Shown here: piece after piece, positions 19,860 to 31,621 of the stretch | Layout of the letters: the number at the start of each line of letters is the position of its first letter | How positions within the stretch are numbered: position 1 is the first letter of the stretch | Source of the DNA: Pyropia yezoensis | Lineage: Eukaryota > Rhodophyta > Bangiophyceae > Bangiales > Bangiaceae | Assembly: GCA_009829735.1 (NCBI GenBank) | Contig: CM020618.1 | Location: 29,736,894-29,800,893 of the forward strand | Reading direction: 5' to 3' | Length of the DNA stretch: 64,000 nt | Position numbers and translations under genes: made by a program | The notes under the pieces: generated by a model | What the model was told of the DNA's origin: nothing | Database searches by the model: none | The model's input: only the letters and a program-made list of their open reading frames with translations

Positions 19860-22800
19860 CAACCGTCATCAAACCCGATGCCGGACGCTTCTTCGGTTCC
19901 TGAAAACATGTCGTCACCATTTGAAGGCCCGCGTCTCGGGCTTCTGCTTTCTACTGCCTCTGTCAATGGACATCTTGTTAAGGTGCTGTTTGACGACGGA
20001 TCTCCCATTAACTTCGTTTCAAGGCGCCTCCTGAATACCCTGAATGTGACCACAAAAGAAACGGACTTCGCGGCTAACATGCCCGATGGCCGCGCCCACG
20101 TCCTCGCAGAGACCATTGACCCTCAGAGATTCACATCGGTCCATACCAAGTACTCCTTCGGTTTGCTGTATGCGATCTAAGTGCGTACGACATCATCCTT
20201 GTAATGACCTGGCGTGACGACAAGGACGTCCAAATCAACAACAAGAAGAACAAGATGTCCTTCAAGTTTAACCACAAGAACATCTTCATCACTGCCTCCC
20301 TCAAGAAGCCTTCTGGTCTGATTAGCAGGCAACGCCTCGCCAAGGACCTTGTCCAAAAACGTTCCTGTCTTCGCCATCTATCTGCAATCCGAAGATCCTT
20401 CCAGCACCTTTGACATCAATGCAATCAAAATGTGAACAGCGGAAGACGAGAATGACGTCCAAGAGATTCTCAATGAGTACGCCGACGTCTTCCCAGAAGA
20501 GCTTCCGGATGGACTTCCTCCTGAACGCAGTCACAAGTTTAGCGTCAAGCTTACAGAGGACGCTGAACCACGTCGCAGTGGCATTTATCGCCGATCTGAG
20601 TGGGAACTCGATGAACTCAAGACACAACTTGCAACCCTCGTACGAAAGTACCAACCAAGCGCCTCACCGTGGGGCTCCTCGGTAATCTTTTCAGCGAAGA
20701 AGGACGGCGGCTGGCGAATGCGCATCGATTATCGAGCATTGAACAAGGCCACTATCAAGATCGCATATCCCTTACCACGAATTGACGACATCTTCGACCA
20801 ACTGCGAATGGCCACGTACTTCACGAAGATCGACCTCCGATCAGGTTACCACCAAATCCGGCTTGACCCTGATATTATCCCGCTGACGGCGTTCCGAACA
20901 AAATACGGGTTCTACGAGTTTACTGTGCTACCCTTTGGGCTAACAGATGCACCCGCGGTCTTCATGATCCACATGAACGACGTCTTTCGACCCTATCTTT
21001 ACGAGTTCATCTGTGTCTACCTCGACGACATCTTGGTCTACAGTGAAACTTACGAAGATCACCTTAAGCACCTAGGGCAAGCCCTGGACAAGTTGCCAGA
21101 GCATAAGCCCTACGCCAAGCTCAGCAAATGCCAATTTTCTCGAACAACTGTGGATTACCTCGGCCACGTCATTTCCAACGAAGGTTTCTCTATGGAGGAG
21201 TACAAGGTCCAAGCCATTAGATCATGGGCAACTCCACAGAGCAAAAAGGATGTGCAATCCTTCCTCGGCATGGTCAACTTCTATCGCCTATTTGTTAAGG
21301 GAATGGCATCCGTGGCTGCTCCACTCACAACGCTCCCTGGAAACGTCGACTTTGAATGGAACTCTGACGCCCAGAAGGCTTTTGAGCAACTACAAACCCT
21401 GACGACAAGTGCACTAGTACTGAGGCCATTCGACAAGAGGTACCCAATTTTTGTGTCCACAGATGCCAGTGGGTATGCTGTTGGCGCTGTCCTTGAACAA
21501 GATCACGGAAAAGGACGACGCCCAGTGCCCTACGTCTCATTGACGCTGATCATTCACGAACAGCGGTACAGTATCCGAGAGCGCGAGCTGCTCGCAGTAG
21601 TACAAGCCATTCGACACTGGCGCTGCTACCTCCATGGAAGACCTTTCGAGGTGCACACCGACCATGAGTCCTTAAGGTACCTGAAACCCCAAGAAAAGCT
21701 CAACGACCGCCAAGTCAGGTGGTTGGAGCTGTTGGAGCAATTCGATTTCAAGATCATCCCCATCAAGGGCACATCCAACCCCGTAGCTGATGCCCTTTCG
21801 AGGAAACCACAAAACGCCCCCGACAAGCACGCTCCCAATCAAGATCTCCTTAGTCACGTGCTAACCAAGGCCACCGAATACCTACCCTAGAAAGTTGAAA
21901 TCAACAACCTCATGACCATAAGCCAAGTGATCAAGACCTTGCCACCCTAGACCAAGAGTACACCGCGGACCCCGAGTTTGCCGACCTAGTCAAAGACCCG
22001 GAATCTCCCTACCGGCTTCACATGAGGTTGTTGAAACGAGGTGACCGTACGTGCATCCCCGTCGGTACTGTACGCCGGAGACTACTCCATGACTACCACG
22101 ACATCCCATGCCAAGGGCGCATGGGAGTCAAGAAAACCATCGACGCTATTGCTTCCAAATACTACTGGAAGACAATGCGGAAGGACATCCAAAGATACGT
22201 ACAATCATGTGATTTGTGCCAGCGAAGCAATGCTGGCACCCATTGACCTCTGGGTCACCTCAAACCATTAGATCCACCGAACCAACGGTGGGCAAGTGTC
22301 TCCATGGACTTTATCACCCCTCTTCCACTGACCCCAAGGGACCTCAATGGCATTTACGTCATTGTAGACCGACTTTCGAAGATGATTCGACTAGCACCAA
22401 TGAAGCCCGACTGTACTGCACCACTCATAGCGCAACTCTACCATGATCACGTCTACCGTCATCACGGTGTCCCATCCGACGTCGTCTGCGACCGAGACCG
22501 TATCTTCTTCTCCAACTTCTGGCAGTCGCTCACCGAAATTCTCAAGGTCACGATCAATGCATCTTCGGCCTATCATCCCCAGACGGACGGACAAACCGCG
22601 ATCATGAACAAGAAGATTGAAGAAGTCCTGCGAAAACTCGTGAACCATCACCAGGGCGATTGGGATCTCTTCCTTTTTGCTGCAAAAGTAGCTTACAACC
22701 GGTCGCCCCATGCAGTCACGACGTCCTCCCCATTCATCCTGAACTATCGGTTTGAACCAAGGACGGTACCTGTGGACATCCTCGACAGCAAGAAATCGAA

Positions 22801-23362
22801 ACTACCAGCAGTCTCAGATTGGCTAAGCAGTCTGCAAGAAGCTCAGGAGATTGCCTTTACTGCCATCAAGAAGGCAAATGAGACACGCTCGGCGTACGCT
22901 AACCGCCGACGCCGACCATGTACGATCGCTTTCGACGATCTCGTGCTCCTGAAAACCAAGAACCTTATGCCGGACGCCTTCCAAGGCGCTCGGAAGTTGA
23001 TGCCCAAGTTTTCGGGACCATACCGAGTCACTGAAAGCATCAATGAAGTTACGTTCCGTCTGGATCTTCCTCAAGCAGTCCTTGATCGAAAGGTGCACAA
23101 CGCCTTTCACGCCAGTCTACTGAAGCCGTACAGCGCTGATCCGTATTGTCGACTTCCTCCCGCTCCACCTCCGGTAGCATTTCCGGACGGTTCGGTTGAG
23201 TACGAAGTGGACTTTATTATACGATCACAAAAACGCCGTGGACGACTGCAGTACCTGGTCAAGTGGAAGGGCTGCGACGTTATTGAGACCACCTGGCTAA
23301 CCAAGCTAGACCTCGATAACGCACCTGAGGTTCTGGACACTTTCCTTGGACACACGTCCTAA
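19860..23362 (+). pseudogene. Pol of the older Gypsy, broken
   Basis: Protease, reverse transcriptase (TyrLeuAspAspIle box), RNase H, integrase and chromodomain are all recognisable in the standard order. The polyprotein is broken in several places. By eye it is roughly 80% identical to the young copy in conserved stretches. Confidence 0.88.
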
Positions 23363-23372
23363 GGGGGGGAGG

Positions 23373-24219
23373 TGTAAGGATTTCCCATTTAAGTCCATGC
23401 CTCATACCTAAGGGATAATGCCTGGGACCTCTCCTTACAGATCCTGCCGAACCAGCTCCTGGAAACATGAATCAATACCTTGTATTGTGGGCCATGACGC
23501 GGTGTACCTTCCAGACTCATGATGAGTCAGCCGCTGTCTCACGGTGTCTGCTCGCCGCACGACAGCAGCCATCGACGACCCATCATGGCCTGTTGAAGGG
23601 CGCCACCGTCAGCACGCATGAAGCGCCACATCTGCCACCGCTGGCGAGTCCGTCAGAATGTCCTCGCTGCAGCATTGCAGCGATGTGAATGGCTAGCTAG
23701 CTGGCCGATTCGGTCGACTCGATCGAACCGTGCTGACACGCCTCTCGGACCTTTGGACCTACTGGCGTCTTGGGCCGGCTGGGACGGCGCACTCGGCGCC
23801 GCACGCAGGACCCCTTCGTTTGGGGCAAACTGCGGCTGCACTCCTTTAGTGCGCCCGCCCGCCCATGCTTTGTTTTGAGATCCATGCTTTGTTCTTGGGC
23901 CATTTTGTGCCTACCGGCGGCGCGACGGTGAAACGCATGCTTTGGGGCACCTCGGGTGCCCGGACGCGAGTGTATAGTGGGTGGGTGTCGGCGCCACCGG
24001 GGCAGACCGGACGGGCAACCACAGACACAGACCAAAGACGACCTTAACCCTTAGAACCCCCTCGATCACCACCGACGTCGCGCCGTCTTCTCCCTCAGAT
24101 CCACCACCGTCACCATCTCCATCCTCTTCCCCGCACCCTGCCGCCCTACTGGCTGGCACGGGTCGCTGACACCATCACGAGTACGTTGCGGGCTGCCCAA
24201 GTGTGGGTGGCTCCTCACA
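23373..24219 (+). repeat. 3' LTR of the older Gypsy
   Basis: 847 bp, partner of 16783-17630, followed directly by the TCGGT target duplication. Confidence 0.93.
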
Positions 24220-25119
24220 TCGGTCACCGCTCGAGCGGTCAATGCGTGACCGTGTGCAGTTGCGGTGGGCCTGGCCTGCGGTGGGGGACCTCCACCGCCC
24301 CTCTCCTGCGCCGTCAGTGCCTGAGAGGCAGCGGCAGCAGGAGACCTCGTCGCCCGAATGGCTTCAAGGTTAGGGGGGGCGACGGCGCCTGAATCCGGGG
24401 CGGGTGAGGGGAGGGGGGTGGCATTCACCGACCCAGCAGGTGCTCCAATCGACTCAGGAGGGGCCGCGCGGGGGGGCGCAGGGCGCGCCAGCTCGGCCAG
24501 GGCGATGAGCCCATTCGCCGCCAAAAGCGGAGAGCCCTGCGTCACGGACAACCCCCCATCCAGGCCTTGGGTCCCAGTTTCTAGGGTCGTCTCCGGGGGG
24601 GGGCGCCGCGCACGCTCGGCGGCGCCAGGACCTTCTTCAAGTCCCGCCCAAGCCACAACCACCGCACTCACAGGTCCTTCTTGTTTCGCCCGCCCTTGTC
24701 CTTGCCCGCCACTACCCCCACTACCGTGCCGCTTGCGCGCGCCGTCTTGGCCCGGCCACCGAAGAAGCGCCAGCACTTTGCGCAGTTGATGATGTTGAGC
24801 GCATCTGTGTGCACTTGAGCACTCGCAGACAGGCGTACGTCCGGGCTGTTCTTGCCCTTCCCGCCCTTTCGTGGGGCCGGGGGGGTAGCGGCGGCAGCGG
24901 GGGGGGGAGGAGCAGGGGGAAGGGGGGGGGCAGGTGGGGAGGGGGAAGCAGTGGGAGGGAGAGGGCAGCGGGGGGGGACTGCATCGAGTGCGGCCGTGAG
25001 TGGGACGGGGGGCGGGGAGGGGGGGCCGAAGCAGGATGAGATGCAGCCGGAAGGGAAGAGGGCGGGGCAGGGGAGGCCAAGTGCGCGGGCGCAGCGCCAG
25101 CCCGCTTGCCCTGGGCCAT
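24220..25119 (-). pseudogene. PiggyBac-type transposase, N-terminal part
   Basis: Continuation of 15156-16782 across the Gypsy. The likely start at 25119 (MetAlaGlnGlyLysArgAla) opens a long Pro/Ala/Ser-rich segment, typical of large algal PiggyBac-domain proteins. Further in, the minus strand shows AsnCysAlaLysCysTrpArgPhePheGlyGly and a Ser-Val-Thr-Gln-Gly-Ser stretch before joining the insertion point at 24224. The reading frame changes along the way at G/C runs, so exact coding limits are unsure. Confidence 0.5.
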
Positions 25120-25679
25120 GGTAGGGTTGTGTGGGGGAGGAAGTCGGGACAGTCGGTGACCTGCGGGGACCTCTTGATGCTAGGGAAAGCTCCCCTGGTC
25201 TCCAGTTATGTACACCCTCGAGGAGGGCGCAGACGCTGAGCAAAATGCACCCGGGGGGTTCCGACCTCCTGCCTTGGCGGGACGAAGGTGTCAACGGAAG
25301 CCAGCCTTTTACCGGCGTTCCGTTCAAGCTGGGACGCCTCCGAGTTGTCCCAAGCGTAAACAGACGGCGCTGAGTCCGCTTCTGTGATCAAAAAGAGGAG
25401 GAGACCACTGTAAGGTCGAAAAAATAAGACCTGAAAAAGTTGCTCATAGGGTACGGGGCAGAAAAAGGATACACGAAGCGTTCTTTTCTCATTGCTCCGA
25501 GAACCTTCGGGCCGCAGGCCTGAGCCAATCAGGTGCCTTGACGGTATGCCCCGGTGAAATGGGCCCCACATGAATTGTGGTGGGTCCCTTTCGGGGTACC
25601 CTGCCAGCGTGCTCCTCAAGCGGGACAGCGAGAGGGGGGTACAGGCGGTGGGGTAGGCCACGACACGGGGGGTCGGGCC

Positions 25680-26240
25680 GGTGCCACGGGCAGCGTCGAC
25701 GATGGCGGGCACAGCGACGACGACGGTGACGACGACGACAACGATGGCGACGACGGCGGCGGCAGCAGCAGCGACGGCGGCGAAGGCGGCGGTGGCGTCG
25801 GCGGCGGCGGCGGCGGCGGTGGCCACGTCGGCAGCAGCGGCAACGACGGCGATTTTGGGGGGGGGAGGGGGGGGACGACGGTGGCGGGGGCGGCGACGGC
25901 GATGGCGGCGGCGGCTGTGGCGGCTGTGACGAAGAGTTTCGGGGGGGGGAGGGGCGAGATGGCGGCGGCGACGTCAGCGGCGGCGGCGGAATGGACGGCA
26001 GCAGCGACGGCCACATGTTGGGGGGGGGGGGGAGGGGGGGGCTCGGTGACGTGAGTGGCGGCGGCGGCATCGACAGCAGCAGCAACGACGGCTTGTTTGG
26101 GGGGGGGGCGGGGAGGGGCGGCGATGTGTTGGGCGGGGGGCGGGGGGGGGCGGCGGCGGCGATGTTGGCGGCGGCGGGGACGGCGACGACGCTGGTGGCG
26201 TCGGCTGCTGTGGCGGCCGGCCCGGCGGCCGAGGCCTAGG
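25680..26240. repeat. GGC/GAC trinucleotide-rich tract
   Basis: Long arrays of GGC, GAC and GCG triplets interspersed with runs of G. Frames on both strands give only Ala, Gly, Arg or Pro/His repeats, so I see no gene. It lies inside the PiggyBac-type element. Confidence 0.7.
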
Positions 26241-27704
26241 TGGTGGCCACCCTGCCTGTGCCGGTGCTCGCGGTGGCGGCGACCCCGCGCGCCTCGGTGC
26301 CCATAGTAGCGGCCGCCGTGGCCGATGAGGCGGCCATGGTGACCGCGGCTGCAGTGGCGGTGATGTCTACGACTTTTGGGGGGAGAGAGGGGCAGAGGTT
26401 GACGGCCTTTTTTGTTGGGGGGTAGGGGGGGGGCGCCTGGTGGGTGCGCCGGGGATGGTTCTTGATCGAGCGAGGGTGCCCGCGATAGCGATACGCGCTG
26501 TTCAATGGCGGATGGGTTGATAGAGGGAGGGAGAGAGCGGGGGTCTGGGGAGAGCTCTAGGTGGCCTGGGGGCACGGCAGGTGGGGTAAAGTAACTGTTG
26601 TACATGGAAAAGAGTGGGCGACGGCGTCGATGGTGGCGGTGGTCCTGGCGCCGCCGGCGCTGATTGTGTTGTTGCAGGGGGGGCAGGCCTGCCCCGGCCG
26701 AGCTTGGGGTGGCTGCGAGGCGGACGCGGAGGCTCCCACGGGCAAGCGGGAGCTGATTGGCTTGGCTGAGCACTTGGTGTGGTGCGGGTGGGAAGAGAGC
26801 ATGCGGGAGCAGCGCGTTGCTGGAGATGTTTTAGCGGGGTCTCGAGAGAGACACAGTCTGCTGTACGGACAAAAAAGCAGCAAGGGCCTTCGCGCTGCCC
26901 GCCTCTCCTCTTAAGACGAGGCATCACCACCCCCATGCCACAGATGCGCGCGGCGCGGTCCCCATCGCCCCCACTGGTCGCCCACGTTGGCGCGTGCGGA
27001 CGAATATCCCTCTGGGCCCTGCTCCCCGCTCGGCCACCCTCTGTGCACGGACGGTGCCCCGCCGAAGTCCCGGCATCGGGGACAACCGCGGCGGGCGTGG
27101 GGTGGGTGGATTTTTGTCTCTTCAAGGCGTCCAGTCCAGGAGAAGGGTCCAGGAGGGGACGGGGGGGGAGAGGCTCCTTCATCAAGAGGCGGGGGGGACC
27201 CTGCCAGAGATGCCTAAACAGGCAAGGGGCACATGAGGACCAGGCTTTTCGTGAACCAATCAAACGAGCCCATGACATGGAACATTTCCCCCAAGAACAG
27301 CGTTCTCAAGAACAGGGGCCCGCACACTGGAAAAGGTCCTCAAAACAATGGCTTCCAGCCTTCCCCGGGCTCCTCCCCACAATCAAGCACCTGTCTTCCA
27401 AGCTTCAGTTAGCACATGGGCCCGGACCGACCCCCGAGCCGGGCAAAAAAGTGCGAAAAGGATGGCCCCATTTCAGGGTCGACAGCCGCCGGTCCACCCA
27501 GGGTGCCCCTGAAAGAGGTACACCGGCGGGGAGACACACGGACCTTATGATTTCTCGTGGAGCTCTGTGATCCTTCTGTCAGCATGGCGGCCGCGGACCC
27601 CGTCATGGCCGGTCGCCTGCCCGGGCCCGAGCCGAGAAGAGCCTCCATGTATCTTTTTTGTGCAACGCACCATATGAGCCGAATCGGCTCAAATGAGCCA
27701 GTGA
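26241..27704. other. Right interior of the PiggyBac-type element
   Basis: No recognisable gene. Overlapping frames on both strands have no family signature and are probably chance frames in GC-rich DNA. Confidence 0.4.
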
Positions 27705-27720
27705 GTAGACTAGACACTAG
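27671..27720. repeat. Right terminus with subterminal palindromes
   Basis: Ends in GTAGACTAGACACTAG, inverse of 14145-14160, with GGCTCAAATGAGCC just inside. Over 47 bp it matches 32721-32767 at all but 8 positions by eye. Confidence 0.75.
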
Positions 27721-27845
27721 AGCCTCTTGTAAAGCCATCACGGAGCCCGGTGCCGCCGCCGTCCGACGCCCGCCCCAGCCGGCGTCCTCCACGCGGGCGC
27801 ACGCAGCGGCCCCGCTTCGCAAGGGGGAGGGGGTGTAAATTGGCA

Positions 27846-27890
27846 CGCCCAGTTAAGAGGGCCTGTTTGCGGTCATCGGGCTTTGTACCC
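27846..27890 (+). repeat. Dispersed end-like repeat
   Basis: CACGCCCAGTTAAGAGGGC followed by related bases matches, in the same sense, the ends of the unit at 56983-57944. No opposing partner was seen nearby; it may be a solo or truncated end. Confidence 0.5.
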
Positions 27891-30119
27891 CCGGGAAGCA
27901 GAGTGAAGCACCGACGAAAGAGAGAAGAAAAAATGTGCATAAAAGAGAGGAGCTCATAGCCCATCTTATTGCAGTTCCCCGACTTTTGTCTCATGGAGAC
28001 AAGAGCAACAGCGTGACGACAAGGCCATGAGCCAACCGCGTGCTGGGAGCTCGCAGCGGACCAATAGCGTGCTTTGGGGCATTCCTTTTGATCAGGCGAT
28101 GATTGGCTGCAGTCGCGGCAGATCTGGTACCGAACGCTGGTTGGCCAGAGAGCTGTTGTTTTCTCTCACGATCTCGGCGGATTTCCCTCCATCTCGGCCC
28201 GATCCACTCAAGAGCGCACTGGGAGAGGTCGCATCTGGTTCCTCGGTTGCCTGTTCCCTCTTCGATGTGGGCAGAAATCTCGAGAAAGAATTTGATCGCA
28301 CCGTTTCCACAATAACGCGGAGCACTCATTGGCCAGTGGTGCGCCATCTGAGGCAAGCCGTTGGCCTGTTGAGGGTTTGTTGTTGTTATGGTCGCCATGA
28401 GACAAAATTCGGGGTACTGCAATATGGCGTTTGGCACGGGTATTTTCTTTCCAGTCCGCCGGGCGTCAGGTGCCTGTTTGTGTCTCTCTTGCGCGGCTTT
28501 CCACGTTCTCTCTGGGTGGTGCCGAGGTTTTCCAACCAATGATATGTGTGTATTTTCGCCAGCAGACCGCTCTTGACTGGGCGTGTAGGGGAGGGCGATG
28601 TCGGTTGCAGGTGGGTCGTGCCGCCCTGGCAGTCTGGCCGGGAATCCCCAACCCGTCGGCGTGAGGGGCCGGTGCCTGCCCTGCCAAGCGTCACGGTCTT
28701 TTCCCCCACTCCACCCCCCCCTCCCTCTCCCGTCATATGTAGGAGTTCGGTAGACGACAACCGGCCCGCGCGTCCGTTGAAGGCACACGTGGCGACATGC
28801 ATGTCATATGTAGGAGTTCGGTCACGAGTCTGCCTCCTGGGGGCCTCCATGTGACCCTGGTGTGGTCAACATCTTGGACAGTGGTCGACATTGCAAACAG
28901 ACTAGCTACAGGGTCGAACGGCAGGCCGGTGAAGCCCACATGCAGGAGCCCTCGCAAGCGTACGCCCAAACTTTGAGCTGAAAGATGTTTTATGCGGATC
29001 AACGTTCTGCCAGCACTCACGGACGCCCTCAGTGCGCCCTGAGGCGGACGTATGCATATTGAAAGGTGGCCCCCTTCAATGCACGTTCATGAAATCTTGC
29101 TCGTATCGGATCACGCAACGGACGGCGCTTCAGCATGCGGGGAGGTCCCTTGAACGACGTACGAGCTGTTTTGTCATCCGGCCACTGGTTCCAGTCTTTG
29201 TTCATGTCTATTGCGCCTTTTTGGAAACCTCGCCTCGTTGTAAGTCTGATACTCAGAAGCCCGGTAGCGACGAACGTGCAGAAAACTCGTGCAGCAAGCG
29301 CCAGTCGATGTCTTGATGTCGCCCTCCAGGACGGAGAACACATCTAAAAAGATAAGGCAGTGCGCAAGCTGTGATGCCATTGAGATTCTCTTTCTTTTGG
29401 TGTGACGAACGCCTCTCGCCGATGGCGTCTGCATACGCTTCTGCTGGCGCAAAGATTGGTGTTGCTCATCGGCCTTATTGCATGAGATACACGTTTAGTG
29501 GGTTAGACGCTGGCTTTTCCCGGGAACCTTTCCCGAGATGAGTCGGATGTTTCCCGGAGGGGTTTAACCGATAGTTCGATAGACGACAACCGGCGCGTCC
29601 GTTGAACGCACACGTGGCGACATACAGATCTCGGCCCGGATCCCGTGGTCTGAGGACATCGCTGCGCACGGTCACTGTGCGCTTGCCAATGTGTAATGAA
29701 AAACGGCGACGAGGGCAAAAGAAGAGACGGACGGCACCGCCCGCCGTCGGCCCTGAGCACACGTCCTCTGGGTGGGCCTCCCGCGGGGACAACCCCCTCC
29801 CCTTCCAACAAGGATCATCGGGGAGGGTGCCGAATGAGGGGTCGGGGTGGGGGTGCAGGGGCCGGGGGTCGGCGCCGCCCTTCACGTGGGAGGGGGGGCG
29901 CCCTGCGGTCCCGTCAGCGCTATGCCTGGCCCCTCGCCCCCGCCGACGGCAGCGCCCGCGGCTGGTCGGCCCAAGCAGAGGGCTTATAAAGGAGCGGCCG
30001 CGCAGCGTACGGATGCGCCCCGGCATGGCCGACCAGCTGTGGTCCGCCTGGCGCGCTTTGCGTGGCATCCGTCACCCTTCCCGGCGCCGCCCTTTACCAC
30101 CGGCGCTGTCTGTGGCGCC
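27891..30119. other. Stretch without a supported gene
   Basis: Overlapping frames occur on both strands around 28000-28800 but none has a recognisable domain. A word of about 50 bp (TAGACGACAACCGG... through GTGGCGACAT) occurs at 28751-28800 and 29579-29630, and TCATATGTAGGAGTTCGGT occurs twice (28734 and 28802). These look like pieces of dispersed repeats. Confidence 0.45.
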
Positions 30120-31315
30120 ATGGCCGTACGGGCCATGGCAGCGGCGATTGTGGTGGTGGCCGCGGCGGTCGGGGCTGGGGGGGCTTCCCGGGCGGGCGCC
30201 TCAGACGGAGGCCCCCTGATCACGGTGGTGGACCGCCACAGCTTGGTGCGGTGGCCAGCCCCGATGAGGGACTTTCCCTGCACGTCTGGGATGGGTCGGC
30301 GACCCTGTATGTTGCAGGAACTCACCTCAGTTTGTGTGGTTCCCGCACGCATCCGGGTGGCTTCCTGCTGGCATTGTTTCAATAGATACTGACTTTTGAC
30401 CTCGCCTTGATCAAACTCATGAAAACTGGCCTTGAGTGTTGCTTCATCTTTTCCCCACTCCTCTAACACAGGCTTTACTCCCGACAGTGGGAAAGGAAAC
30501 AACGCTTGCCCTAGTTTTGTGCCCCCGCGAAGTTTAGCCAGCTTCCCGTCCCAGATCACGTGGCAACGTGGAAAGACCGTGTCTGTAGCGTGGAGCAAAA
30601 ACAACCACCCTCCCGCAGGGTTCTCGCGGCTGTCGCTGGTGCCCTTGAAGGTGGGGCGGTCGGTAGAGGCCCACAAGAAGTACGCGTTTTGGTGGGGTTG
30701 TTGGGGGAGCGGCCTCGCGAAGTGCAAGCAAGGCACGCCGCTTTGCGAGAGTGACAAGAAAGGCGAATACTTCAGGCGCCAAGTGAAAGTGCCAACGGTC
30801 GTGCCCGACGGAGAGTATGTCCTTGGAGTTGGTACGTTTTTTCTCTACTCATCGACTAGTTTTGTGTGTCTTACTTGGCACCACGAGAGGGCAACAACGT
30901 CGCGCTTGATCGACTGACCTTGCCCTGCTTCCTGTGTGTGTGTTTTTTTTTTTGCCTCTCCATCCTCCTCTCACCCTTTCCCACTCACGGTCACCCCGCA
31001 GTGTGGTATGGGGGTGCGCGCTTGGGCCGGAACGTTCTATCTTTTTCACCGTACTGGTCCTGTGCGCGCGTCCGCATCCGCGGGGGGCCAAAGTCGGGGA
31101 CGTTTCCGCGCAGATTCGAGCCTGGCAAGCTGGCACTGCCATTGCCTATCAAGACGAAGCAGCGCGGGGGCATGTGCCTGTCGGGTGTGGACCGCCTCGG
31201 GCGCTGTGACAGGTGGCCGAACACGTGCAAGTACAACGCGGTCCAGTGGCGCAGGCCGATAGAGTTTCAGGGTCGGCAACCTGCCCAACTGCAGTCGAGC
31301 ATGTATAATGTGTGA
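30120..31315 (+). CDS. Secreted protein, three exons, LPMO-like features
   Basis: Exons 30120-30294, 30472-30831 and 31002-31315 join through two GT-AG introns (177 and 170 bp) into 282 residues; phases agree. Residues 1-27 form a signal peptide (Ala/Val-rich core). A His-x5-Trp-Pro-x-Pro-Met-Arg block follows, then LysAsnAsnHisProProAlaGlyPhe, TrpTrpGlyCysTrp, ProAspGlyGluTyrValLeuGlyValValTrpTyrGlyGly (spanning intron 2), TyrTrpSerCysAlaArgValArg, and a Cys-rich end. The pattern of paired Cys, a Trp-Tyr-Gly-Gly strand and an early His resembles secreted beta-sandwich proteins such as chitin-binding type-4/LPMO-like families. The copper-site His would have to sit at the mature N terminus, which is not clear here. 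Substrate unknown; extracellular or cell-wall location expected. Confidence 0.7.
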
Positions 31316-31621
31316 GAGGAGCGCCAAGGGGCACGGCGCGAGAGGGAAAGAGAAGAGGTAGGCAAGGTTGGGGAGAGAGGTTGGTGGGGGTAGACGGACG
31401 CGCCGCGTCACAATCGATTGTTTTCTAGAATGTACCACGAAGAACACATGCAGACGAAGGCGCCTGCGACACGGCCGTCCCAGCGCAGGGGATTGTCTTG
31501 GCCGCCCACCCGCCATCCCCATCAAGCCGCGTGAGGCTCCTGCCGTCAGCGCGGTACCACCAGCGGAGGGGCACCAGCAGTGCGCATATCGCAACCAGAG
31601 CGACCGCCATCGTCAGTGCAA
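31316..31621. other. Spacer downstream of the secreted gene
   Basis: 3' flank of the secreted gene and unassigned sequence; no gene seen. Confidence 0.4.

Larger units (their letters stand above)
16783..24219 (+). mobile_element. Older Gypsy chromovirus, broken
   Basis: A 7.44-kb LTR element on the plus strand, inserted into the PiggyBac-type transposase with target duplication TCGGT (16778-16782 and 24220-24224). LTRs of about 848 bp (16783-17630 and 23373-24219) differ by several per cent by eye, so it is clearly older than the copy at 6296-13963, whose proteins are close relatives. Parts in order: 5' LTR, zinc-finger frame remnants (about 17867-18690), gag (about 18984-19855), pol (about 19860-23362), purine-rich tract (about 23359-23372), 3' LTR. 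It is broken, with on the order of ten breaks. Confidence 0.95.
14145..27720 (-). mobile_element. PiggyBac-type DNA transposon, nested by a Gypsy
   Basis: Inverted ends CTAGTGTCTAGTCTAC (14145-14160) and its complement (27705-27720) face each other across 13.6 kb, about 6.1 kb without the Gypsy at 16783-24219. Subterminal GGCTCA-n-TGAGCC palindromes lie inside each end (14170, 14189; 27672-27699). Between them are a decayed PiggyBac-domain transposase on the minus strand and a kinase fragment. The ends lack the TTAA of classical piggyBac; the repeated CTAG at each edge might be target duplication or part of the terminus. That these ends belong to this transposase is inferred from position. 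Confidence 0.6.

Noticed and set aside
16783-24219. Idea that TAG codons are recoded genome-wide
   Set aside because: The host copine-like gene ends naturally at TAG, and the other firm host genes stop at TGA without internal TAG.
27991-28788. Minus-strand frame of 265 codons
   Set aside because: No recognisable domain, overlapped by another frame of similar length on the other strand, and crossed by dispersed repeats.
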